A DNA stretch of 10,892 nt from an uncultured euryarchaeote (GTDB taxonomy: Archaea > Thermoplasmatota > Poseidoniia > Poseidoniales > Thalassarchaeaceae): NCBI GenBank assembly GCA_937897085.1, contig CALCOR010000376.1, positions 1 to 10,892 on the forward strand. Direction: 5' to 3'. Positions 1 to 6,341 of the stretch are shown one piece after another (within the stretch, counting starts at the first letter, position 1; every line of letters begins with the position of its first letter). Position numbers and translations under genes: made by a program. The notes under the pieces are model-generated. The model was given only the letters and a program-made list of their open reading frames with translations, was not told where the DNA came from and did no database searches.

Positions 1-134
1 CTCCACCTCCCGGAATGGATGACGCACCACCTCCACCTCCCGGAATGGATGACGCACCACCTCCGCCTCCCGGAATGGATGACGCACCGCCACCTCCGCC
101 CGGAATGGATGCCCCACCACCTCCGCCTCCCGGA
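1..134 (+). repeat. 30-bp in-frame tandem repeat encoding polyproline units
   Basis: Four full 30-bp units begin at 15, 45, 75 and 105, and a partial unit occupies bases 1-14. Each encodes Met-Asp-Asp-Ala-Pro-Pro-Pro-Pro-Pro-Gly; the last has lost one Asp and gained a Pro. Units differ by a few third-position changes (cca/ccg, cct/ccg), so the copies are diverging under amino-acid constraint. The array continues past the left edge, so its total copy number is unknown. Such arrays change length easily by slippage and may be collapsed in assemblies. Confidence 0.95.
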
Positions 135-2702
135 ATGGACGATGAGTCCGCCGATGTCGCTGAGCCACCAGCGATGAGCGCACTGGACGCCCTCGCCACA
201 TTCGATGTCCCAGACGCTGATGAAGAGGATGCTGAAGAGGAAGAGGGCGAGCCGGATATCTCGATCACTGTGACAGAAGATGCTCTAGGAGCACTCGACG
301 CTCTCGATGCACCTGCAGAGGATGCTGACGACGACGCTGATGAGTCCGACGACGCTGACGACGGATTGCTCGACGCTGCAGCAGACAGCCTGCTGGATGT
401 TGAGGCCGACGATGAGGACTCCGAAGACGCCGAGCAGGATGCTGTTGGGGAGGAAACTGCTGATATCGCACCTGCTGAAGAAGCGGCCGTGACAGAACAT
501 GCAGGCGGTCGAATCAGGCCTGTCGAGGAAGTCGACAGTGCCCGCGGGGACAAGTTGATTGGAACGCTGCTCGAGGAGGAGACCTCCACGCTCACTCCAG
601 ATGGAGAGATAGTCGAGCAAACCGTCGAAGGCACGATGACCATCCAGAATCCGTCGGACAAGGATCGACTGTGGGACATCGACATCTTCCTGAATGGGAT
701 GGAACATACCGACCTCGACGACAGCCACATGCCGGTTCAGGAACTCGAAGCAGGCGAAGATCACACGTGCGAGTACTCTGTCTCTGGAGCACGGATGTTG
801 GTACTGCGTGAGAGCATCGACACCAAGCCTGACCGTGGCCAAGAGCGTAGCCTGTCTGCCGTGTGCAGTCCTGACCCTGAGTCGATATCTCTCGAGATCG
901 AGGTTGAGAATGTTGGTCCGGTAGATCTGACCGAGGTGGTCGTCTACAGGAATATCCCCAGCCAGATGTCGGTCGAAGACAGTGACCAATACGAACTCAG
1001 TCAAGGAGAGTTGACCTGGAATGTCGGCACGCTCACTTCAGGTGGCAAGCGCACCCTGCCAATCCATGCAAGTCTCACATCAGAGGCCGTCGAGACCATC
1101 GAAGGTGGCGTGACACGTGCTGAATACGTCGCTGAGGCCACCCTCTCGGGAATGAACTTCGCAGAGTTGGACGCGTGGTGCCGTGGCTTCAGTTACATGA
1201 CCATCGACGAGGATGAGCGCCCGGACAACTGGCAATGCCAGGTCGTGTTCGAGAACCGCTCGTCGTTCGCTGTGGACCTCGTGAAACTCCGAGTGAAGCA
1301 GGTGGGCAGCGATGACCTGCTGTTCGACATCAGCGATGTAGACGAGGATGTGGCTCCAGATGGACGCTGGGAGAGCGGTGTGGAAATCGTCGCGTCGACC
1401 GTTAAGCCGAACTTCAACCAGGAACTCGGGTTCACCGTGCTGCCGCGGGTGACCTCGAAAACAGAAGGCGTACTGTTCCTGGAACCATGCACCATCGCGG
1501 TGCTGGAGGCTGAAATCTCCAAGAGTTATTCCACCGATGTGCTGCGCAGTTTCCGCGAAGCCGGTGTCGATGCAGAGGTGAGCATCATCAACTCAGGTTC
1601 AGCCACCATCAACCTGATGCGGCTGACCGAGGATGTTCCGGGAGTGTTCAACAGCCCGGACCCCGATCAGGTCACGTGTTCGATTGACGGCAAGGAGATG
1701 CTGCGAGAACAGTTCCGCATCGAAGTCAAGGAGGGAATCACGCTTGAGGAGAAGCACGTCAGTCCCGACGGACCGGGTCATACGATGATCATCACCGTCG
1801 GGACGAAGGGTCCAATCGGCTTGGAGCCAGGTCAGACTCTGACAGTCAACTACTCCCTGGTGGCACCCGACCCGACTCCAGACAACGAAATTGTCGCCGG
1901 CCCTGTACGGGCGGACTTCAGCGCCGAGCGCTTCGGACCGGTAGCGACACGAAACGTCGAGGTGGCCCCGGCCATTCGCGTCATCCACAAGAGACGGCGG
2001 TTCAGCACCGGAAAGGAGGTGTTCGCTGCCGGCGGAGCCGGGCGATATGAGGTGTTGATAATGTTCCAGAACAGGTCTGACTCTGCTCTACAGGACCTCA
2101 TCATCCACGATCTCGTGCCGGAATCCTTTGACATCAAGGGATTCAGCATCCGCAGCGACACCTCGGGCAACCGAGAAGCTGAGATGATCAAGTCCGACGG
2201 CGATGGTGGTACGAAGGTCAGCTGGCACCTCGACGTCATCGAGAAGGATGAGCGGATTGAGGTGATCTACGAACTCGTCGGAGACGCCGATGCTGAGTAC
2301 AAGGTATCCGAGACACAGGAGTCGCACGGGGCTACATTCGGCGACGAGGTCGACGAGGATCTCCCACCCCTCCCCGAGCCCGAGGCCGAGGAGGAAGAAT
2401 CCGAAGAAGCCGAGGAAGCCGATGAGGATGAGTCTGATGAAGCCGACGAGGAAGAGGGTGATGACGACAGCGATGACTCCGGCGACGACTCCGAGGGCGA
2501 CGAGGATGACGCCGAGATGGACGCCGCGCTGGCCAAGTTGACCGGTGGCGGTGAATCGGAGGAGGAGTCAGCCGACGAGGAAACCTCTGAGGATGAGGCG
2601 GCGGACGACGGTGAGTCACGCGCCTGCCCGGTGTGTGAGAGTTCAAACCCCGCCGGAGCAAACGTCTGCAGCGCCTGCTCGTTCAAGTTCCCAGACGAGT
2701 GA
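1..2702 (+). CDS. Large acidic multi-domain protein: polyproline N-terminus, Ig-like repeats, C-terminal zinc ribbon (5' partial)
   Basis: I do not recognise a named gene. The reading frame is open to the window edge and the proline repeat already runs through bases 1-14, so the true start probably lies upstream; the first visible ATG is at 15, and residues are numbered from it. Residues 1-40 are four copies of a Met-Asp-Asp-Ala-Pro5-Gly unit. Residues 41-165 are rich in Asp/Glu/Ala and probably disordered. About residues 205-765 form a chain of beta-rich segments with a recurring 'V-x-N-x-(S/G)' pattern (near 210, 293, 408, 522 and 680), resembling DUF11/CARDB-type Ig-like sandwiches. Residues 776-869 are a very acidic tail. 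The end is a zinc ribbon: CPVC (C871, C874), a 10-residue gap, CSAC (C885, C888). No signal peptide or membrane segment is visible, although the missing N-terminus could hold one. The ribbon suggests a cytoplasmic location. Role unknown; scaffold or binding protein is a guess. Confidence 0.85.
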   Translation, partial: PPPGMDDAPPPPPGMDDAPPPPPGMDDAPPPPPGMDAPPPPPPGMDDESADVAEPPAMSALDALATFDVPDADEEDAEEEEGEPDISITVTEDALGALDALDAPAEDADDDADESDDADDGLLDAAADSLLDVEADDEDSEDAEQDAVGEETADIAPAEEAAVTEHAGGRIRPVEEVDSARGDKLIGTLLEEETSTLTPDGEIVEQTVEGTMTIQNPSDKDRLWDIDIFLNGMEHTDLDDSHMPVQELEAGEDHTCEYSVSGARMLVLRESIDTKPDRGQERSLSAVCSPDPESISLEIEVENVGPVDLTEVVVYRNIPSQMSVEDSDQYELSQGELTWNVGTLTSGGKRTLPIHASLTSEAVETIEGGVTRAEYVAEATLSGMNFAELDAWCRGFSYMTIDEDERPDNWQCQVVFENRSSFAVDLVKLRVKQVGSDDLLFDISDVDEDVAPDGRWESGVEIVASTVKPNFNQELGFTVLPRVTSKTEGVLFLEPCTIAVLEAEISKSYSTDVLRSFREAGVDAEVSIINSGSATINLMRLTEDVPGVFNSPDPDQVTCSIDGKEMLREQFRIEVKEGITLEEKHVSPDGPGHTMIITVGTKGPIGLEPGQTLTVNYSLVAPDPTPDNEIVAGPVRADFSAERFGPVATRNVEVAPAIRVIHKRRRFSTGKEVFAAGGAGRYEVLIMFQNRSDSALQDLIIHDLVPESFDIKGFSIRSDTSGNREAEMIKSDGDGGTKVSWHLDVIEKDERIEVIYELVGDADAEYKVSETQESHGATFGDEVDEDLPPLPEPEAEEEESEEAEEADEDESDEADEEEGDDDSDDSGDDSEGDEDDAEMDAALAKLTGGGESEEESADEETSEDEAADDGESRACPVCESSNPAGANVCSACSFKFPDE

Positions 2703-3557
2703 TCAATCCAGGTCAGGGAAATCAGCGAACGGATCATCCTCCTCCTCGGAGGATGGTGCCTTGGGTTCAGTCGAGCGCTCGGATGATTGAAGTGGGGCCC
2801 CGGAAACCGCCGAGGATTCCGTAGGGGGAGCATCACTGAGCGTCTCACCGAGTGCAGAAAGGTCGATTCCCAGAGGTGTGGCACTTGCAGCAGTCTCTCC
2901 TAGAAGCTCTTCGACACCAGGAGTTGACTGGGTGCGTAGGGCTTCCTCGTCGATGCCGGCCATCTCCTCGAGGCTCCCTGATGCGAACGACGCATCATCC
3001 GACTCCGAATATACACCTGGATCACGTCGAACGGTGCCGGGTTCGTCTGGTAGGTCGGCGAGGTCGAACTCATCCAAGTCAGGGACCCGTAAGCCTACAA
3101 TCGGTGATATCTCGGTCATGAACCCATGCAATTCACGGCTTTTTCTACCCCCTTCGATGAACTGAGCGTTCGCCTTCTCCCACGCCTCGTGATGGCGACC
3201 GCGAAGGCATAGCGCCCGGCCGATGCCCTTCGTGGCGATGTCGATGTTCATTCCAAGACCGACCGATCTCCCATAGAGGCGGGTCGCGTCGCGAGCCCAG
3301 CCGCAGGCGAGGGCGCACCCAGCTGCACCTGCACATGCATCCAGCCTCTCAGGAGAGATGCGCATCACGCGCTTGTACTGCCTGTACGCTTGCGAGTGTC
3401 GGCCCAGACGCTCAAGCACGTCTGCATAGCGGATACGGAACTCTGGTTCCTTCTGCCAGCGCTTGCACGCCTGCTTGAATAATTTCGCAGCACCCTCTAG
3501 GTCCCCCTCGACCATACAGCGTCGAGCGTCAGCCAGAACCTGCTCCGGAGTAGCCAT
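2703..3557 (-). CDS. TPR-repeat protein with acidic disordered C-terminal tail
   Basis: A 284-residue protein. Residues 5-140 break into four helical pairs of about 34 residues (5-38, 39-72, 73-106, 107-140) with TPR spacing: alternating Ala/Gly/Leu positions, a Tyr near the start of helix B, and Pro ending the first and second units (for example the 'RISPE' turn near 70). TPRs make protein-protein contact surfaces. From about 145 onward the chain is Ser/Glu/Asp/Pro-rich and probably disordered, ending in an acidic-aromatic 'DPFADFPDLD' tail that could be a short binding motif. No signal peptide or membrane helix is visible, so it is probably cytoplasmic. Its stop codon abuts the stop of the convergent upstream gene with no spacer. 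The start at 3557 is favoured because a GGTTTGAA promoter-like octamer lies 33 bp upstream, suggesting a short or absent leader. Specific partner and function are unknown. Confidence 0.85.
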   Translation of the reverse strand: MATPEQVLADARRCMVEGDLEGAAKLFKQACKRWQKEPEFRIRYADVLERLGRHSQAYRQYKRVMRISPERLDACAGAAGCALACGWARDATRLYGRSVGLGMNIDIATKGIGRALCLRGRHHEAWEKANAQFIEGGRKSRELHGFMTEISPIVGLRVPDLDEFDLADLPDEPGTVRRDPGVYSESDDASFASGSLEEMAGIDEEALRTQSTPGVEELLGETAASATPLGIDLSALGETLSDAPPTESSAVSGAPLQSSERSTEPKAPSSEEEDDPFADFPDLD

Positions 3558-3573
3558 CTTCCCGATTGCTAGT

Positions 3574-3586
3574 CGGGTGTCACCCG
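3574..3586. promoter_or_regulatory. 13-bp perfect palindrome upstream of the TPR gene
   Basis: The sequence CGGGTGTCACCCG is a perfect dyad around one central base. It lies 17-29 bp upstream of the TPR start codon on the minus strand, just inside a putative promoter octamer (3587-3594). Position and symmetry suit an operator for a dimeric repressor, or a hairpin if transcribed. No regulator is identified. Confidence 0.35.
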
Positions 3587-3594
3587 TTCAAACC
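3587..3594 (-). promoter_or_regulatory. Putative TATA-type promoter octamer (GGTTTGAA) for the TPR gene
   Basis: On the minus strand this reads GGTTTGAA, centred 33 bp upstream of the ATG at 3557. Archaeal TATA boxes sit about 26 bp upstream of transcription start, so the transcript would have a very short leader. Related octamers precede the tRNA, tusA, the surface protein and the archaeosortase-like gene at similar distances. The call rests on this recurrence only. Confidence 0.35.
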
Positions 3595-3625
3595 TTGTCA
3601 TTCAATCTCAGGCTGCCCTTGACGG

Positions 3626-3642
3626 TCAACCCGAAGGGTTGA
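3626..3642 (+). promoter_or_regulatory. 7-bp perfect hairpin over the DUF106 start codon
   Basis: TCAACCCGAAGGGTTGA forms a 7-bp stem with a GAA triloop. It contains the possible TTG start (3639) and the A of the ATG start (3642). If transcribed it could hide the start codon, or it could be a DNA operator for the DUF106-cmk-cbf5 cluster. If translation instead starts at the in-frame ATG at 3696, the hairpin would lie in the leader. Confidence 0.35.
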
Positions 3643-4574
3643 TGCGGCACCCGAGGCGCGCTGAGGGCGTGCCAGCAGACCCCGATGAACAGCCGATGCC
3701 TGCGATGGGTTCGATGATGATGCCGATGCTGATGATGCTCGCCATGACCTCCCTGCTGTTCATTCCAGGTATCCGCCCATTGCTTGCCAACTCCGCAGAT
3801 TCGGTAATCGCTCCGCTCGTCCCGTTCCACGACAAGTGGTTCGTGCTTACCGTAGGCTTGGTCGGCTCGAGCATCATGGTGGTGAACACAGTGCTGCGTT
3901 CGTTCTTCATGGACCCGATAAAGCAGGCACACCTCGGACATCGCAATAAGCAGCTGCGCGTCCTGATGCGAGAAGCGACCCAGTCGCGCGACCCGGTGCG
4001 CCTTGAGAAGATCCAGCGTATGCAGCAACGCATGATGCCCGAACAGATGGAACTGCAGTCATCCACCATGAAACCGATGATGTTCACATTCATCTTCATC
4101 ATCGCCATCTTCTCTTGGATGGCCGCCAATGTCGAGGTTTTTCGTGTCGGTTACGTTTCGCTGCCGTGGAACCCGACCTGGAGTCTGACTGAAGGGAAGG
4201 TGATCATCTTCCCCGCTTGGATTGCCACCTACATCTGTCTGTCAGCACCACTCGGGCGGGTGGTCGACCGCCACATACGCCTGCTTCGCTATCGAACGCA
4301 TCCAATCGTAATTGCCGGAGAGCCACTCGATGAACCGCTGTTGGAGATGCTCAAGACAGACGACAAGAAGCCATCGCGAGGCAGCAGATCGGGGAGGTCA
4401 AAACGTCAGAGAAGGAAGGCGCGTGCATCCATTACATCAAGTCCAAGGCAGGATATAGCTGCCGCCGAGGCGCGCACTGATGCGGTCTGTCCGGAGTGTG
4501 ATGGAGATGCGGTCGAAAGGGCACCTGACGGGCGATTGCGCTGCGATGTGTGCCGGCACACATGGAGGAGATGA
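3642..4574 (+). CDS. DUF106 family (EMC3/TMCO1-like, Oxa1 superfamily) membrane protein with C-terminal zinc ribbon
   Basis: The protein belongs to the archaeal DUF106 family, related to EMC3, TMCO1 and the YidC/Oxa1 insertases that help place proteins in the membrane. Visible features, numbered from ATG 3642: a first membrane segment at about 22-44, a second at 65-87, a basic Gln/Met-rich cytoplasmic coiled-coil hairpin at about 93-140 (typical of the superfamily), a third segment at 145-165 and a fourth at 186-205. A basic linker follows (240-270). The unusual part is a C-terminal zinc ribbon: CPEC (C283, C286) and CDVC (C301, C304). The start is uncertain: TTG at 3639 or ATG at 3642, both inside a hairpin, or ATG at 3696 just before the first membrane segment. 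It leads a cluster with cmk and cbf5; its stop is 7 bp before the preferred cmk start. Archaeal DUF106 genes commonly sit near secY, adk, cmk and truB, which supports the assignment. Confidence 0.88.
   Translation: MRHPRRAEGVPADPDEQPMPAMGSMMMPMLMMLAMTSLLFIPGIRPLLANSADSVIAPLVPFHDKWFVLTVGLVGSSIMVVNTVLRSFFMDPIKQAHLGHRNKQLRVLMREATQSRDPVRLEKIQRMQQRMMPEQMELQSSTMKPMMFTFIFIIAIFSWMAANVEVFRVGYVSLPWNPTWSLTEGKVIIFPAWIATYICLSAPLGRVVDRHIRLLRYRTHPIVIAGEPLDEPLLEMLKTDDKKPSRGSRSGRSKRQRRKARASITSSPRQDIAAAEARTDAVCPECDGDAVERAPDGRLRCDVCRHTWRR
4564..4570 (+). promoter_or_regulatory. Shine-Dalgarno sequence GGAGGAG deciding the cmk start
   Basis: A strong purine SD motif lies inside the last codons of the DUF106 gene. 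It is 11 bp upstream of TTG 4582, after which the protein reads as a normal NMP kinase N-terminus. The motif also overlaps an out-of-frame ATG at 4571, which does not open a recognisable product. Confidence 0.55.
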
Positions 4575-4581
4575 CCTGGTT

Positions 4582-5118
4582 TTGATTACCATCAGCGGAC
4601 ATCCGGGCAGCGGTACTTCCACTCTCGTCCACCTTCTGTGTGACAGGCGTGGCTGGACGAGCCTGAACGGAGGGGACGTGTTCAGGACGGAGGCTGCTGG
4701 ACGTGGGCTTCCCTTGGAAGAGTTCAGTCGCCTTTGCCGCGATGAGCCAGAGGTCGACCGAACATTGGATGATCGACTGCGTCACGCGATGCAGGTGGAG
4801 AGCGGCCCCGAAGTGATCGAAAGCCGTCTCGCAGGATGGTGGGCCGACCAACTCGAACTAGACTGCATCAAGGTCTGGCTAGAGGTGTCTACAGCAGAAC
4901 GAGCGCGTAGGATCGTCGAACGGGAGGGTGGTGAACTCTCGGCCGCTCTCGAGAGGATGAACGAGCGTATGGCTGCGGATGCGCTGCGCTATGATCTGCT
5001 CTACTCGATCTCGCTCGAGGACATGTCGCCCTATGACCTGCAGTTGAACACCGATTCGATGCAGCCCGACGAGGTTGCCGACGCCGTCGAGGCAGCGCTG
5101 GAATCCCGGGGGGACTGA
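4582..5118 (+). CDS. cmk: Cytidylate kinase, archaeal type
   Basis: A P-loop kinase that phosphorylates CMP and dCMP with ATP, supplying CDP for RNA, DNA and lipid precursors in the cytoplasm. With a TTG start at 4582 the protein is 178 residues, the usual size of archaeal Cmk (about 180), and begins 'MITISGHPGSG' like its relatives. The Walker A loop is GHPGSGTST (6-14), followed by GDVFR (31-35) in the substrate-binding region. 'ESRLAGW' (80-86) and 'YDLQLNTD' (151-158) match the conserved archaeal Cmk blocks; an Arg-rich helix at 106-114 fits the lid. The frame stays open upstream: ATG 4546 would add 12 residues, and the longest frame starts at 4480 inside DUF106. These extensions have no family counterpart, and the GGAGGAG motif at 4564 favours TTG. 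The spacer to cbf5 is 2 bp, so the genes are probably co-transcribed. Confidence 0.92.
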   Translation: MITISGHPGSGTSTLVHLLCDRRGWTSLNGGDVFRTEAAGRGLPLEEFSRLCRDEPEVDRTLDDRLRHAMQVESGPEVIESRLAGWWADQLELDCIKVWLEVSTAERARRIVEREGGELSAALERMNERMAADALRYDLLYSISLEDMSPYDLQLNTDSMQPDEVADAVEAALESRGD

Positions 5119-5120
5119 AC

Positions 5121-6089
5121 ATGGTCGACATGGATGGCTGCATCGTGTTGGACGAGGCGGCGACATCGAGCTCTAAGCATGGCTGTGTTCCCACAGACCG
5201 AGACATTTCTGGGCGTCTGGCGGCTGGATGGCTGTTGATTGACAAGCCCGCTGGCCCTACCAGCCACCAGGTGTCTGCGTGGGCGCGCGACCTTCTCGGA
5301 TTGAGCAAATTGGGTCATGGAGGCACGCTCGACCCGTTCGCCACCGGGGTGCTCGCACTGATGAGCGGGCGCACGATGCGTCTTACTGACCGCGTGCTCA
5401 AGAGTGGCAAGACCTACGTCGTTGTCCTTCGCCTCTCATCCGATGTCGAAAATGCTGCATTGGAAGGGGCGCTCACAGAACTGAAAGGCGAGATACTGAA
5501 CGTGCCTCCGAAGCAGTCGGCTGTGAAGATCCGCGTCCGCGCCCGAACTCTACACGAGGTCGACATGCATGAACGGGAAGAACGGTATGTGGTCATCAGC
5601 ATCAGTTGTGATGCTGGAACATACATCCGCACCTGGGCACGGGATCTTGGACTGCTGCTAGGAACTCCTGTAGAACTCATTGAACTCAGGCGAACCTGCT
5701 CGGGACACTTCTCCGAGGATTCCACTGTGACCATGCAACAACTGGCTGACGCCGTCTGGCTGTGGCAGGCGGGCGATGATCCAGAGGCATTGGAGCGGGT
5801 CGTTAGGCCGGTCGAGGAACTTCTGGTAGGCATTCCCCGAGTGTTCGTCAAGGATGGTGCCGCTGCCGCTGTATGCCATGGAGCGCCCCTTCTGCGTCCA
5901 GGCGTGGTTGCCTTTGACAGCGGGTTGACGAATGGCGATGAAGTCCGACTGCTGACATTGAAGGGTGAAGCCGTCGCGCTTGCACGAATGCAGGTTGATG
6001 CTGCTGGGCTCGAGGAGATGAAGAATGGCGAAGTAGCGAAATCAACGACTGTGCTGATGGAGGTCGACACCTACCCGCGAGGGTGGTGA
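5121..6089 (+). CDS. cbf5: Archaeal tRNA/rRNA pseudouridine synthase Cbf5 (TruB family) with PUA domain
   Basis: Cbf5 converts uridine to pseudouridine, as the catalytic subunit of archaeal H/ACA ribonucleoproteins (with Nop10, L7Ae, Gar1) and as a guide-free tRNA U55 modifier. The catalytic motif GHGGTLDPFATG covers 65-76, with the nucleophilic Asp at 71. The active-site Tyr is probably Y99. 'PPKQSAVK' (129-136), 'AGTYIRTWARDLG' (165-177) and 'ELRRTCSGHFSED' (188-200) match Cbf5 closely. The PUA RNA-binding domain spans about 239-316, beginning 'PRVFVKDGAAAAVCHGA'. Length (322 residues) is normal for archaeal Cbf5. The first 33 residues are weakly conserved in appearance, so ATG 5130 is a possible alternative start; ATG 5121 is 2 bp after the cmk stop, with a G-run at 5108-5113 that may serve as ribosome binding site. 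It is the last gene of the cluster. Confidence 0.95.
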   Translation: MVDMDGCIVLDEAATSSSKHGCVPTDRDISGRLAAGWLLIDKPAGPTSHQVSAWARDLLGLSKLGHGGTLDPFATGVLALMSGRTMRLTDRVLKSGKTYVVVLRLSSDVENAALEGALTELKGEILNVPPKQSAVKIRVRARTLHEVDMHEREERYVVISISCDAGTYIRTWARDLGLLLGTPVELIELRRTCSGHFSEDSTVTMQQLADAVWLWQAGDDPEALERVVRPVEELLVGIPRVFVKDGAAAAVCHGAPLLRPGVVAFDSGLTNGDEVRLLTLKGEAVALARMQVDAAGLEEMKNGEVAKSTTVLMEVDTYPRGW

Positions 6090-6341
6090 GACCTATAGAA
6101 CGATTGCCATCAGCCTAAATCGTATTCCTCATAAATCCATTCGTCGCATTCCAGTCGCAGTTTCAAACGCCCCATCTCGCGCACTCCCCTACTCCCACCC
6201 CGATCGACGCAGCGATCTATTGGAAGCATTCCTTTCACACACGGACGCCACTTAACCGTTGAGGGTGATTTGGTGATTATCCGTCGATACGAGGTGTGTG
6301 CGCCCTATGTTGCGCGGGTTCGCTAGGAAGCCGAGGACATC
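6090..6341. other. Convergent intergenic gap, no gene recognised
   Basis: This 252-bp gap separates the end of cbf5 (+) from the end of the surface-protein gene (-), so it needs no promoter for either. The first half is more AT-rich than its surroundings (6110-6150), followed by a pyrimidine-rich stretch around 6170-6200 that could aid termination. I looked for a tRNA, a box C/D pair, an H/ACA fold and small ORFs with a plausible start, and found none I can support. Confidence 0.6.

Noticed and set aside
1..134. Short direct repeats considered as a CRISPR array
   Set aside because: The 30-bp units are directly adjacent with no spacers, stay in frame and encode a Pro-rich peptide.
1..134. Formin FH1-like profilin-binding domain
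   Set aside because: The Pro5-Gly units look similar, but no FH2 or other actin-related domain is present in the visible protein, so no such label is justified.
285..1004. 239-codon minus-strand open frame inside the first gene
   Set aside because: It lies opposite a frame with clear domain structure and a zinc ribbon, has no recognisable motifs, and its composition is that expected from the complement of Asp/Glu-rich coding.
2267..2884. 205-codon minus-strand Ser-rich frame
   Set aside because: The long Ser runs are the antisense of GAG/GAC acidic codons at the end of the first gene; it also overlaps the TPR gene in another frame.
5414..6070. 218-codon minus-strand frame opposite cbf5
   Set aside because: It is wholly inside the strongly conserved cbf5 gene and its product shows no family features.
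6255..6290. Possible box C/D RNA around the GGTGATTTGGTGATT stretch
   Set aside because: There is no proper C box (RUGAUGA), no CUGA D box at a suitable distance and no closing stem.
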